Shown here: in pieces, positions 11,013-23,805 of the stretch
Layout of the letters: the number at the start of each line of letters is the position of its first letter
How positions within the stretch are numbered: the stretch's first letter is position 1
Assembly: GCF_002198735.1 (NCBI RefSeq)
Contig: NZ_MWLO01000130.1
Span: 27,651-91,650 of the forward strand
Direction of reading: 5' to 3'
DNA: 64,000 nucleotides
Source of the DNA: Ideonella sp. A 288
GTDB lineage: Bacteria > Pseudomonadota > Gammaproteobacteria > Burkholderiales > Burkholderiaceae_C
Made by a program: the position numbers and the translations under genes
The notes under the pieces: generated by a model
Told to the model about the DNA's origin: nothing
Databases searched by the model: none
Seen by the model: only the letters and a program-made list of their open reading frames with translations

Positions 11013-12239
11013 ATGCTGGTCTGGGAAGACGACGTCAGACTCCCATCGACGATTTCACCGAATGGCTCCGCGCCGCTCCCTCCGAGTGCCGCGCGGACAG
11101 CCGTCCCGCCACCTCCCACGCAGTTGCAGCCCGTCACCTCCGCCATCGCAGAAGCGGTCGCCTACGTGGCCCCGGTGGTGGCATCGCAAGCGGCCCAGCG
11201 AGCGGCCATCTCGAGTGACACGCGCCGTGTCAACGTGGCCGAGAAGCGCATCATCAACGGCCACACCGATGTGAACCAGTTGGTGCCGTTCAAGTACAAG
11301 TGGGCCTGGGAAAAGTACCTCGCCACGTGCGCGAACCACTGGATGCCGCAAGAGATCAACATGTCGCGCGACATCGCGACCTGGAAGGATCCCAACGGAC
11401 TCACCGAGGACGAGCGCCGCATCATCAAGCGCAACCTCGGCTTCTTCGTCACCGCCGATTCGCTGGCCGCGAACAACATCGTGCTGGGCACCTACCGGCA
11501 CATCACGGCGCCCGAGTGCCGGCAGTTCCTGTTGCGCCAGGCCTTCGAGGAAGCGATCCACACGCACGCCTACCAGTACATCGTCGAGTCGCTCGGCTTG
11601 GACGAAGGCGAGATCTTCAATGCGTACCACGAGGTCACGTCGATCCGCGAGAAGGACGAGTTCCTGATCCCGTTCATCGACGCGATCATGGACCCGATGT
11701 TCAAGACCGGCACGCTCGAGAACGACCGGACGCTGCTGCGCTCGCTGATCGTCTTCGCCTGCCTGATGGAAGGGCTGTTCTTCTACGTCGGCTTCACGCA
11801 GATCCTGGCGCTGGGTCGGCAGAACAAGATGACCGGTGCGGCGGAGCAGTACCAGTACATCCTGCGTGACGAGTCCATGCACTGCAACTTCGGCATCGAC
11901 CTGATCAACCAGATCAAGCTCGAGAACCCGCAGCTGTGGACGGCACAGTTCAAGGCCGAGATCAATGAGCTGTTCCGCAAGGCCGTCGACCTCGAGTACC
12001 GCTATGCCGAAGACACCATGCCGCGCGGCGTGCTGGGCATGAATGCGAGCATGTTCAAGGGCTACCTGCGTTACATCGCCAACCGGCGTGCCACGCAGAT
12101 CGGCCTGGAGGCGCTCTTCCCGAACGAGGAGAACCCGTTCCCCTGGATGAGCGAAATGATCGACCTGAAGAAGGAGAGAAACTTCTTTGAAACCCGCGTC
12201 ATCGAGTACCAATCCGGTGGCGCACTGAACTGGGATTGA
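11013..12239 (+). CDS. nrdB: Class Ia ribonucleoside-diphosphate reductase, beta subunit
   Basis: The 408-residue small subunit holds the diiron-tyrosyl radical cofactor used by NrdA. Visible ligands include an aspartate in TADSLAANN, the EEAIH glutamate and histidine, and the radical tyrosine Y187 in [11 protein letters not shown], which aligns with E. coli Y122. Later ligands are in [13 protein letters not shown] and DESMHCNFG. The N-terminal 65 residues are Pro/Ala-rich and variable. The conserved opening MLVWEDDVR supports ATG 11013. It forms the nrdAB unit and is followed by about 210 bp before the H1-like gene. Confidence 0.97.
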   Translation: MLVWEDDVRLPSTISPNGSAPLPPSAARTAVPPPPTQLQPVTSAIAEAVAYVAPVVASQAAQRAAISSDTRRVNVAEKRIINGHTDVNQLVPFKYKWAWEKYLATCANHWMPQEINMSRDIATWKDPNGLTEDERRIIKRNLGFFVTADSLAANNIVLGTYRHITAPECRQFLLRQAFEEAIHTHAYQYIVESLGLDEGEIFNAYHEVTSIREKDEFLIPFIDAIMDPMFKTGTLENDRTLLRSLIVFACLMEGLFFYVGFTQILALGRQNKMTGAAEQYQYILRDESMHCNFGIDLINQIKLENPQLWTAQFKAEINELFRKAVDLEYRYAEDTMPRGVLGMNASMFKGYLRYIANRRATQIGLEALFPNEENPFPWMSEMIDLKKERNFFETRVIEYQSGGALNWD

Positions 12240-12449
12240 AGGGCCGGCCCGCGTTGCCGGCGTTCACCCCAGGAGCAGATCAAGATCCGCGCGCGTGACA
12301 TTGCTGCCGACAGAAGCAGCGAGCACGGGCGCTCCCCCGTTCATCGGGGCAGGCCCCAAGCCGGCATCAGACGGCGCGGCCTGACCCGATGAATTGCCTC
12401 ACCTGGAATGCAGGTGCGGCGTCTATGCAACTTGATCAAGGAGATCGAA

Positions 12450-12791
12450 ATGGCAACTGCGAAGAAGGCTGCGGCGAAGAAGGCCGCCCCGGCGAAGAAG
12501 GCTGCACCGGCGAAGAAGGCTGCCCCGGCGAAGAAGGCTGCCCCGGCGAAGAAGGCTGCACCGGCGAAGAAGGCCGCACCGGCGAAGAAGGCGACCGTCA
12601 AGAACGCGCCGGCGAAGAAGGCCGCTGCGAAGAAGGCGGCCCCTGCCAAGAAGGCGACGGCGAAGAAGGCTCCCGCAAAGAAGGCTGCAGCGAAGAAGGC
12701 TCCGGCCGCTCCCGCTGCGCCTGCGCCTGCGGCGAAGACTGCGCTCAGCCCTGCTGCCGCTTGGCCGTTTCCGACGGGAAACAAGCCCTGA
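12450..12791 (+). CDS. Histone H1-like DNA-binding protein (Lys/Ala/Pro-rich)
   Basis: The 113-residue protein is almost wholly lysine, alanine and proline in AAPAKK and AAAKK units, giving a very basic, disordered chain like the C-terminal tail of eukaryotic H1. Bacterial relatives include HctB of Chlamydia and BpH1 of Bordetella, which bind and condense DNA. The last residues (AWPFPTGNKP) are not repetitive and look like a conserved Burkholderiales tail. ATG 12450 follows an AAGGAG ribosome-binding site at 12438. The core is encoded by perfect 18-bp unit repeats, so length may vary between strains. The gene is followed by a strong terminator, consistent with abundant monocistronic expression. 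Confidence 0.85.
   Translation: MATAKKAAAKKAAPAKKAAPAKKAAPAKKAAPAKKAAPAKKAAPAKKATVKNAPAKKAAAKKAAPAKKATAKKAPAKKAAAKKAPAAPAAPAPAAKTALSPAAAWPFPTGNKP
12477..12584 (+). repeat. Six tandem 18-bp repeats encoding KKAAPA
   Basis: Six head-to-tail 18-bp units (AAGAAGGCNGCNCCGGCG with only third-position changes in two codons) encode KKAAPA. Because the unit is a multiple of three, gain or loss of copies keeps the frame. More degenerate KKA units continue to about 12705. Confidence 0.9.
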
Positions 12792-12814
12792 CGAGCACGT
12801 GGAATGATGTAAGC

Positions 12815-12839
12815 AACCCGGCATCTGCCGGGTTTTTTT
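12815..12839 (+). terminator. Rho-independent terminator of the H1-like gene
   Basis: ACCCGGCA (12816-12823) pairs with TGCCGGGT (12826-12833), followed by a run of seven T (12833-12839). It is 24 bases after the stop codon and also faces the end of the convergent TPR gene, so it may act mainly on the plus strand. Confidence 0.92.
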
Positions 12840-12843
12840 GTTG

Positions 12844-13935
12844 CTAGGCAATCATTTGGGCAATCGGCTCTATCAGCACTTTCAGTTGGCTCCTGTCCGA
12901 GTTGAACTTGGCGAACGCGGTTCGTGCTGAAGTCATGAGGGACTGGGCACGGACGTGGTCGCCACCTTGTTCGGCGATCTGTGCCAGTCGCGCATGTATG
13001 AATGCCACCTCATCGAGGTCTGTCGAGGCGTTGACCAATTCGAGTGCGTTCTCTGCGAGGGAAGCGGCCTCGTCGAACTTGCCTTGCGCAGCAAGACTCC
13101 ACGCGGTATCCACCAACAGCAAGGGCAGGGATCTCGCGGCTAACGCCGTGCGGTCTATCGAATCCAGCATCTGATTTGCGCCTGCAAAGTCCCCTTGGAC
13201 AATCAACAGATGGCCCTTTTGCAGAGGGATCAAGGTCTGGAGAGATGTAGTGCCGATTGCGGTGTCATAGTTCCAAGCTGAGTTGGCCTGCATTAGTGCG
13301 AACTTGGTATCGACGGAATACTTCTCTCCGAACGCGTCCGCCATCCTGATGTTGTCGGTGAGTAGTGCAGCCATGTTGTGCATGAGCGCACTGAGCGTGG
13401 CCTGATCGCCCTCTGCGGTCGCGTGGAGTCGAGTTTTCTCGTACCAAGGCCGGGCGAGTTGGAAGTCTCCACAGTAATTGAGGACATCCGCCACATTCAA
13501 CGATGCCCGCGCAAGGGCCTGGTGGTCGTCCGGTCGGGCCAACGTGAGTGCATCGCGCAGGTGCTTCACCATGCTTTCGAAGCGCAGCTCATTGAAGTCG
13601 ATGTGTGCCATCCAGGCGGCGCAAGTCGGTTTGGCCTCCTCCACGTTCATTGCGAAGGCGATCGCATGCGCGCGGCGGGTGCGATCGAAACTGTCCTTCC
13701 ACCGGCCCTGGAAGAAGTGCAGGATCCCTTCCGACAGCATCAGCCAGACACCGCCCGGGGCACTCAGGTCCTTGCCGTAGGCGGCCCGAACGCCACTGAT
13801 CGCCGACAAGGCCTCTTCGGTGTGGCCCTGCCGGGCGTAGGTCGATGCCGCCCGGCACATGGCGCGCGCCCAGTCATCGCGGTGGGTGCTGGATCGGGCC
13901 TCTGCGAGCAGCGTCTCGAGCAGGCGGGAGTTCAT
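12844..13935 (-). CDS. Uncharacterised TPR-like helical repeat protein
   Basis: I do not recognise this 363-residue protein as a named family. It has no signal peptide or membrane segment. The chain is a series of paired helices of TPR type, for example ARAMCRAASTYARQGHTEEAL, ALARASLNVADVLNYCGDF and LPLLLVDTAWSLAAQGKFDEA, each with the small-residue and aromatic pattern of a TPR. It resembles the sensory superhelix found in MalT-type or GGDEF-linked TPR proteins but has no output domain. The codons are less GC-rich than those of its neighbours (roughly 58-60% by eye versus about 70%), suggesting acquisition. It starts 9 bases after purC and is probably cotranscribed. Confidence 0.7.
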   Translation of the reverse strand: MNSRLLETLLAEARSSTHRDDWARAMCRAASTYARQGHTEEALSAISGVRAAYGKDLSAPGGVWLMLSEGILHFFQGRWKDSFDRTRRAHAIAFAMNVEEAKPTCAAWMAHIDFNELRFESMVKHLRDALTLARPDDHQALARASLNVADVLNYCGDFQLARPWYEKTRLHATAEGDQATLSALMHNMAALLTDNIRMADAFGEKYSVDTKFALMQANSAWNYDTAIGTTSLQTLIPLQKGHLLIVQGDFAGANQMLDSIDRTALAARSLPLLLVDTAWSLAAQGKFDEAASLAENALELVNASTDLDEVAFIHARLAQIAEQGGDHVRAQSLMTSARTAFAKFNSDRSQLKVLIEPIAQMIA

Positions 13936-13944
13936 CGCCAGTCC

Positions 13945-14853
13945 TCAGGCGGAGGCCGTCAGCGCGTCCAGCGCCTGCCGGTAGCGCTCGGCCGTGGCCG
14001 CGGCCACGGCATCGGGCACGTCCGGCGCCGGGGCCACCTTGGGCCAGGGCTTGCCGTTCACCGTGGCGGTTTCCAGCCAGTCGCGCAGGAACTGCTTGTC
14101 GAAGCTCGGAGGGTTCTCGCCCTCGCGGTACGAGTCCACCGGCCAGAAGCGCGATGAGTCGGGGGTCAGGATCTCGTCCATCAGCGTCAGCCGCCCAGTC
14201 TCGTCGAGACCGAACTCGAACTTGGTGTCGGCGATGATGATGCCGCGGGTCAGGGCATAGGCGGCGGCCTCGGTGTACAGCCGGATCGCCACGTCTCGCA
14301 CCTGCGTGGCAAGGTTCGGGCCGATGATGTCGGCCATGCGCTCGAAGGGGATGTTCTCGTCGTGGTCGCCCTGCTCGGCCTTGGTGGCCGGCGTGAAGAT
14401 CGGTGTCGGCAGGCGGCTGGCGTTCTTCAGGCCCGGGGGCAGTGGCACACCGCAGACCTGGCTGTTCTGCTGATATTCCTTCCAGCCCGAGCCAGCCAGG
14501 TAGCCTCGCACGACGGCCTCCACCGGCAGGGGTTTCAGGCGCTTGACGAGCATCGCCCGGCCGGCCACCTGCGCCACCTCGTCGGGGGCCACCACGGATT
14601 CAGGCGCCTGCCCGGTCAGGTGGTTCGGCACGATGTGCGACAGCTTGTCGAACCAGAACAGCGCCATGCGCGTGAGCAGTGCGCCCTTGCCGGGAATGGG
14701 CTGGCCCATCACCACGTCGAACGCCGAGATGCGGTCGGAGGCGACCATCAGCAGCCGATCGCTGCCGACGGCGTAGTTGTCCCGCACCTTGCCACGCGCC
14801 AGCAGCGGCAGCGAATGCAGGCGGGATTCGAGCAGGGCGGTGGGCGAGGTCAT
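13945..14853 (-). CDS. purC: Phosphoribosylaminoimidazole-succinocarboxamide synthase (SAICAR synthetase)
   Basis: The 302-residue enzyme joins aspartate to CAIR in purine synthesis using ATP. The sequence has the family opening with [21 protein letters not shown], the [20 protein letters not shown] segment, EQGDHDENI and [11 protein letters not shown]. The ATG at 14851-14853 gives the normal N terminus; an upstream open extension has no family similarity. In other Burkholderiales purC is often followed by purE and purK, but here those genes are 24 kb away and the next gene is a TPR protein. The fba terminator separates it from fba, so it may have its own promoter in the 145-bp gap. Confidence 0.97.
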   Translation of the reverse strand: MTSPTALLESRLHSLPLLARGKVRDNYAVGSDRLLMVASDRISAFDVVMGQPIPGKGALLTRMALFWFDKLSHIVPNHLTGQAPESVVAPDEVAQVAGRAMLVKRLKPLPVEAVVRGYLAGSGWKEYQQNSQVCGVPLPPGLKNASRLPTPIFTPATKAEQGDHDENIPFERMADIIGPNLATQVRDVAIRLYTEAAAYALTRGIIIADTKFEFGLDETGRLTLMDEILTPDSSRFWPVDSYREGENPPSFDKQFLRDWLETATVNGKPWPKVAPAPDVPDAVAAATAERYRQALDALTASA

Positions 14854-14998
14854 GTCGGCTCCAGGGGAAGGCTCGGGCACGGTGCAGGTCCAGGCGCACG
14901 GGGCAGCATCCGGGGCGCACGGGCGGACATTGTGCCCGCGCCACTCCGGCGCGCGGTGCGCGGTCGTGGCGGCCGTGCAGCGGCTTGGCCGCGCCCAG

Positions 14999-15025
14999 AA
15001 AAAAGCCCGCCGGTCAGGGCGGGCT
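14999..15025 (-). terminator. Rho-independent terminator after fba
   Basis: Read on the minus strand, AGCCCGCC (complement of 15018-15025) pairs with GGCGGGCT (complement of 15004-15011) and is followed by six T. It lies 27 bases past the fba stop and separates fba from purC. Confidence 0.9.
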
Positions 15026-15051
15026 GGTGGCAACGGTCGGGCCTCGTCAGC

Positions 15052-16116
15052 TCAGTTCACGACCTGGGCCAGATCGCCGCTGGCATAACGCTGCGCCACC
15101 ACCGTCAAAGTCAGCGGCTTGATCTTGCTGCCCTGACCGGCGCAGCCGAACTGCTGGTAGCGTTGCATGCAGATGCCCTTGGCGGCCTCGCGCGCGGGCT
15201 TGAGGTAGTCGCGCGGGTCGAACTTGCTGGGGTGCTCGGCGAAGAAGCGGCGGATGGCGCCGGTCATCGCGAGGCGGATGTCGGTGTCGATGTTGATCTT
15301 GCGGACGCCGTACTTGATGGCTTCCTGGATCTCTTCCACCGGCACGCCATAGGTCTCCTTCATGTCGCCACCGAACTGGCGGATCTCGGCCAGCAGGTCC
15401 TGCGGCACGCTGGAGCTGCCATGCATCACCAGGTGGGTGTTGGGGATGCGGCGGTTGATGGCCTTGATGCGGTCGATGGCCAGGATGTCGCCGGTGGGCT
15501 TGCGGGTGAACTTGTAGGCGCCGTGGCTGGTGCCGATGGCAATGGCCAGCGCGTCGAGCTGCGTCTTCTTGACGAAATCAGCGGCCTGCTCCGGGTCGGT
15601 GAGCAGTTGCTCGCGGGTCATCGTGGCGTCGGTGCCGTGGCCGTCTTCCTTGTCGCCCTTCATGGTCTCGAGCGAGCCCAGGCAGCCCAGCTCGCCCTCG
15701 ACCGTGACGCCCAGCGCGTGCGCCATGTCGACCACCTTGCGGGTGACCTCGACGTTGTAGTCGTAGCTGGCGATGGTCTTGCCGTCGGCCTGCAGCGAGC
15801 CGTCCATCATCACCGAGCTGAAGCCCAGGCCGATGGCGCCGCGACAGACGTCGGGGCTCTGGCCATGGTCCTGGTGCATCACCAGAGGCACGTTCGGCCA
15901 GGCCTCGGTGGCAGCCTGGATCAGGTGCTTGATGAAGTGCTCTCCGGCGTACTTGCGGGCGCCGGCACTGGCCTGCAGGATCACGGGGGCGTCGAGCTCC
16001 GCGGCGGCCGACATCACGGCCTGCACCTGCTCGAGGTTGTTGACGTTGAAGGCAGGGATGCCGTAGCCGCTTTCGGCGGCGTGGTCCAGCAGCTGGCGCA
16101 TCGAGACGAGTGGCAT
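15052..16116 (-). CDS. fba: Fructose-bisphosphate aldolase, class II
   Basis: The 354-residue zinc enzyme interconverts fructose 1,6-bisphosphate with glyceraldehyde 3-phosphate and dihydroxyacetone phosphate. Zinc-site and active-site motifs are present: [33 protein letters not shown] and [11 protein letters not shown]. The length is that of the beta-proteobacterial (Cbb-type) subclass. ATG 16116 gives [15 protein letters not shown], the standard start. A -10-like TACAAT lies upstream at 16225-16230, implying a leader of about 100 nt. The gene is divergent from the HATPase-STAS gene. Confidence 0.98.
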   Translation of the reverse strand: MPLVSMRQLLDHAAESGYGIPAFNVNNLEQVQAVMSAAAELDAPVILQASAGARKYAGEHFIKHLIQAATEAWPNVPLVMHQDHGQSPDVCRGAIGLGFSSVMMDGSLQADGKTIASYDYNVEVTRKVVDMAHALGVTVEGELGCLGSLETMKGDKEDGHGTDATMTREQLLTDPEQAADFVKKTQLDALAIAIGTSHGAYKFTRKPTGDILAIDRIKAINRRIPNTHLVMHGSSSVPQDLLAEIRQFGGDMKETYGVPVEEIQEAIKYGVRKINIDTDIRLAMTGAIRRFFAEHPSKFDPRDYLKPAREAAKGICMQRYQQFGCAGQGSKIKPLTLTVVAQRYASGDLAQVVN

Positions 16117-16397
16117 GGTGGTTCCAGTGGGAAGTGGGGAAATCGCGTCGGTCGGGCGAATCCATGGTGCCGGGGCCGCGGACGAGCACACCGGGGCGAT
16201 GAAACCACCCTGAAACTCGGCTCGATTGTATCGGCGGCACTCCGACACGACAGTGCTCTCGGTCAGGCCGGCCGAACGGCGCGCGCCACGGATTTGGCAG
16301 GCGATCGACCCGCTTTTCCGGCTCAAGCCGGCGCTCGGCGGTCCGACACTGCGTCCACGACCCCACAGGGCACGGCGCCCCGCCGCAAGGACATCCC
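16117..16397. promoter_or_regulatory. Divergent intergenic region between fba and the HATPase-STAS gene
   Basis: The 281-bp gap has no convincing gene. On the minus strand TACAAT (complement of 16225-16230) could be the fba -10; its -35 is weak. On the plus strand AAGGA at 16387 is the ribosome-binding site of the gene starting at 16398; I see no good promoter for that gene. Confidence 0.45.
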
Positions 16398-17426
16398 ATG
16401 AAGCAGCCAGCGTTGAACGACGTGACCACCTGGATCACCGAGGCCGTCCGACAGCACCCGGCCGACCTGCCCGCGCACCTGGCCGAGCGCCTGGGCGTCG
16501 GGCGGCGCAGCGCCCTGGCGCTCGTGCGCAAGCTGGTGGAGGCGCAATGGCTCGTCCGCGGGGGCACGCCACGGCAGCCCAGCCACGCGCCGGGCGCACT
16601 GAGGCAGGTGATCCGCCACTACCCCGTCGACGGATTGCAGGAAGACGCCGCCTGGCGCCGCGATTTCGCGCCGCAGTTCGACCTGCCGGCCCACGTGGCC
16701 CGCATGGCGCAGCATGTGTTCACCGAACTGCTGAACAACGCGACCGACCACAGCGGCGGCACGCAGGTGACGGTGTCGATGCGGCAGACGCCGCTGCAGG
16801 TGCAACTGCTGGTCAGCGACAACGGCCGCGGCGTGTTCGACGCCATCCAGCAGGCCTTCGGCATCGACGAGCCGGCGCTGGCCATGCTGGAGCTGGCCAA
16901 GGGCAAGCTCACCAGCCAACCCGATCGGCACTCGGGCCGTGGCCTGTTCTTCGCGGCCAAGCTGGCCGACGTGTTCGACCTGCATGCCAACGAGGCGGCC
17001 TTCGCGCAGCGCGACTGGCAGCGTGACCGCTGGGTGGCCGGGCGGCCGGCCTGCCGCCGCGGCAGCTCGATCTACGTGGCGATCTGCCTGGACACCAGCC
17101 GCACGCTCGACGCCGTGATGGAGCGCTACAGCACGGCGGGCGATGGCATCGGCTTCGACCGCACGGTGGTGCCGCTGGCGCTGGCCACCACGCCGCAGGC
17201 GGGGCTGGAATCGCGGGCGCTGGCCCGTCGCGTGGCCGCGCGCCTGCCGCAGTTCAAGCGTGCCGTGCTCGATTTCGATGGCCTGACCGACATGGGCCAC
17301 GGCTTTGCCGACGAACTGTGGCGGGTCTTCGCGCGGCAACACCCGGGCCTGGAACTGGTGCCGACGAACATGTCGCCGCACATCGCCGCCCTGGTGGACA
17401 GCGTGCTCCACCCGGCGCCGGCCTGA
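16398..17426 (+). CDS. Winged helix-HATPase-STAS-like (DUF4325) fusion protein
   Basis: The 342-residue soluble protein has three parts. Residues 5-55 look like a winged helix ([30 protein letters not shown]). Residues about 95-190 form a GHKL ATPase of anti-sigma type, with N box [17 protein letters not shown]1 box VSDNGRGV and G2 box [12 protein letters not shown]; no HisKA domain is present. The C-terminal 65 residues ([22 protein letters not shown] and on) fit the STAS-like DUF4325 family. This joins, in one chain, the kinase and antagonist folds of SpoIIAB/SpoIIAA-type partner switches. The molecular role is unknown. It stands alone on the plus strand inside a minus-strand glycolytic block, convergent with pyk. 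Confidence 0.82.
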   Translation: MKQPALNDVTTWITEAVRQHPADLPAHLAERLGVGRRSALALVRKLVEAQWLVRGGTPRQPSHAPGALRQVIRHYPVDGLQEDAAWRRDFAPQFDLPAHVARMAQHVFTELLNNATDHSGGTQVTVSMRQTPLQVQLLVSDNGRGVFDAIQQAFGIDEPALAMLELAKGKLTSQPDRHSGRGLFFAAKLADVFDLHANEAAFAQRDWQRDRWVAGRPACRRGSSIYVAICLDTSRTLDAVMERYSTAGDGIGFDRTVVPLALATTPQAGLESRALARRVAARLPQFKRAVLDFDGLTDMGHGFADELWRVFARQHPGLELVPTNMSPHIAALVDSVLHPAPA

Positions 17427-17460
17427 GCGCCCGGCGCGGCGGGCCGTTGGTCAAGCCGCG

Positions 17461-18891
17461 TCAGGCGACCCGGCAGACCTTCAGCATGTTGGTGCCGCCG
17501 GGGTAGCCCATCGGCTCACCGCAGGTGATGGCGTAGGTGTCGCCGGGCTTGAGCACGCCGCGCTCCACCAGCACCTGCTCGGCCTCGGCCAGCGCCTGGT
17601 CGCGGTCGTTGTGGGTGGGCATCAGGATGGGCTGCACGTTGCGGTACAGCGCCATGCGGCGCTCGGCGATGTGCTTGTGGGTCAGGCCGAAGATCGGCAC
17701 CTTGATGTTGTGGCGGCTCATCCACAGCGCGGTCGAGCCGCTCTCGGTCAGCGCGATGATGGCCTTGCAGCCCAGGTGGTGCGCGGTGAAGAGCGCGCCC
17801 ATCGCGATGCTCTGGTCGATGCGGCCGAAGTGGCGCTGCATGAAGTCGTCCTTCAGGCCGAACTCCTCGGCGCGCTCGGCCTCGTGGGCGATGGCGGCCA
17901 TCTGCTCCACCGTCTCGACCGGGTACTTGCCGGCGGCCGTCTCGGCGCTCAACATTACGGCGTCGGTGCCGTCGAGCACGGCGTTGGCCACGTCGCTGAC
18001 CTCGGCGCGGGTGGGCACCGGGTTGACGATCATGCTCTCCATCATCTGCGTGGCGGTGATGGCGATCTTGTCCATCTCGCGGGCCATGCGGATCATGCGC
18101 TTCTGCAGCGCCGGCACGGTGGCGTTGCCCACCTCCACCGCCAGGTCGCCGCGCGCCACCATGATGCCGTCGCTGGCGCGCAGGATGGCCTCGAGCTGCG
18201 GAATGGCCTCGCTGCGCTCAATCTTGGCGATCATCGCCGGCTTGTGGCGATAGGGCTCGCCGGCCACGTTGGCCAGCTGGCGGGCCATCTCCATGTCGGT
18301 GGCGTTCTTCGGGAAGCTCACGGCCACGTAGTCGGCCTGGAAGGCCATCGCGGTCTTGATGTCCTCCATGTCCTTGGCCGTGAGGGCCGGCGCGGTGAGG
18401 CCCCCACCCTGCTTGTTGATGCCCTTGTTGTTGGACAGCTCGCCGCCGATCTTGACGAGGGTGTGCACCTGATCGCCACGCACCGCCTCGACCGTCAGCA
18501 CCAGCAGGCCGTCGTTCAGCAGCAGCGCATCGCCCGGCCGCACGTCGCGCGGCAGTTCCTTGTAGTCGAGGCCGACGATCTCGACGTTGCCGGGCTCGGT
18601 GCGGGCGGCGTCCAGGATGAACGGCGCGCCCGGCACCAGCATCACCTTGCCCTCGGCGAACTTGCCGACGCGGATCTTCGGCCCCTGCAGGTCGGCCATC
18701 AGCGCGATCGGCTTGCCCACGCGGTCGGCCACCGCGCGCACGAGGTTGGCGCGGTCGATGTGGTCCTGCGCCGTGCCGTGGCTGAAGTTCAGGCGCACCA
18801 CGTCCACCCCGGCGCGCAGCAGGCGCTCCAGCACCTCGGGGGCGCTGGAGGCCGGGCCGAGGGTGGCAACGATCTTGGTGGCACGTGGCAT
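17461..18891 (-). CDS. pyk: Pyruvate kinase
   Basis: The 476-residue enzyme makes pyruvate and ATP from phosphoenolpyruvate. Motifs seen are RLNFSHG, MADLQGPKIR, VSFPKNATDM, MIAKIERSEA, VARGDLAVEVG, ITATQMMESM and DAVMLSAETAAGKYPVE, followed by the C-terminal allosteric domain with LTESGSTALW. The length is normal. The start ATG 18891 gives MPRATKIVATLGP, as in the family. It lies 57 bp downstream of maeB on the same strand and ends 34 bp from the convergent HATPase-STAS gene. Confidence 0.98.
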   Translation of the reverse strand: MPRATKIVATLGPASSAPEVLERLLRAGVDVVRLNFSHGTAQDHIDRANLVRAVADRVGKPIALMADLQGPKIRVGKFAEGKVMLVPGAPFILDAARTEPGNVEIVGLDYKELPRDVRPGDALLLNDGLLVLTVEAVRGDQVHTLVKIGGELSNNKGINKQGGGLTAPALTAKDMEDIKTAMAFQADYVAVSFPKNATDMEMARQLANVAGEPYRHKPAMIAKIERSEAIPQLEAILRASDGIMVARGDLAVEVGNATVPALQKRMIRMAREMDKIAITATQMMESMIVNPVPTRAEVSDVANAVLDGTDAVMLSAETAAGKYPVETVEQMAAIAHEAERAEEFGLKDDFMQRHFGRIDQSIAMGALFTAHHLGCKAIIALTESGSTALWMSRHNIKVPIFGLTHKHIAERRMALYRNVQPILMPTHNDRDQALAEAEQVLVERGVLKPGDTYAITCGEPMGYPGGTNMLKVCRVA

Positions 18892-18948
18892 GGGGCGGTC
18901 CGTCGAAGGGGAAGTGGCCGCGATTATCGGGCCGCGGCCCGGTGCCGG

Positions 18949-21273
<2,325 letters not shown>

Positions 21274-21355
21274 CGTTGTCGGGTTCGACCGGACGCGGAG
21301 ATTACGCCCGTTTCGGCCCGGCAGGCGTTGTGGACAACCGCAATGCTGCGTTCGC

Positions 21356-21376
21356 GCCGGCGGCATTGCCGCCGGC
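21356..21376 (-). terminator. GC-rich hairpin after pgk (weak terminator candidate)
   Basis: GCCGGCGGCA and TGCCGCCGGC form a 10-bp inverted repeat just past the pgk stop. There is no T run, so it is at best a Rho-assisted terminator or an RNA-stabilising hairpin. Confidence 0.35.
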
Positions 21377-21384
21377 CGGGGGGG

Positions 21385-22578
<1,194 letters not shown>

Positions 22579-22630
22579 GGTCGGGTGGGGCAGTGGGTTG
22601 ATCGGCGGGGCCAGCCGCAAGTGTGTCAGA

Positions 22631-22960
22631 TCACCAGCCCAGCCCCAGGCGGAAGATCAACATCACGGCAGTTCCCGCCAGGATGGTGCCGAGCATGTCG
22701 CGGCGCCACAGGTACCAGGCGGTGGCCGCCACGGTGCCGAACAGGCGGGCGTCCTGCCAGCTGTCGATCAAGCGGCCCTGGGTCATCACGATCTCGGGCG
22801 TGACCACGGCCACCAGCGCGCCGATGGGCGCGTAGCGCAGGCCCTCCTTCAGCCAGCCCGGCATCGGCCATTCGCGGTCGGGCAGGATGAAGAAGCCGCG
22901 CGTCAGCAGCGTGATGACCGCCAGGCCGAAGATGGCCACAGCGGTTTCGACGTCGCTCAC
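22631..22960 (-). CDS. azlD: AzlD-family branched-chain amino acid exporter, small subunit
   Basis: The 109-residue membrane protein has about four hydrophobic segments and AzlD features ([10 protein letters not shown] near the N terminus, [17 protein letters not shown] in the centre). AzlD works with AzlC to export branched-chain or other amino acids; the substrate here is not known. The start is GTG 22960, which overlaps the azlC stop as GTGA, a clear sign of translational coupling. It ends about 50 bp before pgk on the same strand. Confidence 0.85.
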   Translation of the reverse strand: MSDVETAVAIFGLAVITLLTRGFFILPDREWPMPGWLKEGLRYAPIGALVAVVTPEIVMTQGRLIDSWQDARLFGTVAATAWYLWRRDMLGTILAGTAVMLIFRLGLGW

Positions 22961-23691
22961 CGGGCGTTCCCGGCGCACCGCCCGGGCAGGTGATCGATCA
23001 CGCTGCCCACCGCCACCGCGGCGGCGATGGCCACCAGCAGGTTCAGTTTCAGCGGCAGCGCGAAGGCGGCCACGGCGGCGGCGCCGGCCACCACCGCAGG
23101 CAACCAGGTGGCGCGGTCGGCCAGCAGCGAGTAGGTCATGCCCAGCAGCGCCATGGTGCCGGCGAAGCCCAGCCCCCATTCCTGCGGCACGCGGTGGCCC
23201 AGCGCGATGCCCACCAGCGACATCACGTGCCATGAGCCCGCGTTGATGAAGGTGCCACCCCAGAAGTAGGGCACCTGCTCCGGGGCCGGTTCCGGCTTGG
23301 GGAATCGGCGCATGAACAGCACGTAGTTCAGGTCAGCGCAGAAGTAGGCCTTCAGCGCCCGGCGGCCGCGCGGCAGGTGCGCGAAGTAGGGCCGCCACTG
23401 GGCGCTGAAGATCACGAAGCGCAGGTTCACGCACAGCGCGGTGGCCCACACCACCCAGATCGGCGCGCCACTGGCGATCAATGGGGCGGTGGCCAGCTGT
23501 GCCGTGCCGGCGAACACCATCAGCGACATCAGCACGGCCATGCCCACGCCCATGCCGCCCTTGACCATGGCCACGCCGGTGACCAGGCCCCAGGCCCCGA
23601 CACCCAGCCCGATGCCGAACATGTCGCGGGCGCCGCGGGCGAACTCAGGGTGGCGCCACAAGGGCGCAGCGGCTCGCAACTCTGCACTCAT
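22957..23691 (-). CDS. azlC: AzlC-family branched-chain amino acid exporter, large subunit
   Basis: The 244-residue inner-membrane protein has about seven hydrophobic stretches and the AzlC pattern: FARGARDMFGIGLGVGAWGL at the start, VFAGTAQLATAPLIASGAP, NLRFVIFSAQWRPYF, and a late GLGFAGTMALLGM. It pairs with AzlD, whose GTG overlaps its stop. I use ATG 23691 (MSAELRAAAPLW); the open frame continues 30 residues upstream but that part is low complexity. No Lrp-type regulator is adjacent. Confidence 0.88.
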   Translation of the reverse strand: MSAELRAAAPLWRHPEFARGARDMFGIGLGVGAWGLVTGVAMVKGGMGVGMAVLMSLMVFAGTAQLATAPLIASGAPIWVVWATALCVNLRFVIFSAQWRPYFAHLPRGRRALKAYFCADLNYVLFMRRFPKPEPAPEQVPYFWGGTFINAGSWHVMSLVGIALGHRVPQEWGLGFAGTMALLGMTYSLLADRATWLPAVVAGAAAVAAFALPLKLNLLVAIAAAVAVGSVIDHLPGRCAGNAR

Positions 23692-23805
23692 GCCGCGATT
23701 GTCGGGGACCGGTGCCGGCGTTTTCGCCGCCGGCTGCGGCGCGCTTGCGTGGGGGCTTCGGCGCCGCCGGGCGGTCGCCACCGGCGCGTTGTCGCGCCGG
23801 CCGGT

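Noticed and set aside
12389..12847. A Gly/Glu/Cys-rich frame (GEEGCTGEEG repeats) over the H1-like gene
   Set aside because: It is the same 18-bp repeat read in another frame; the Lys/Ala/Pro frame has the ribosome-binding site and known family composition.
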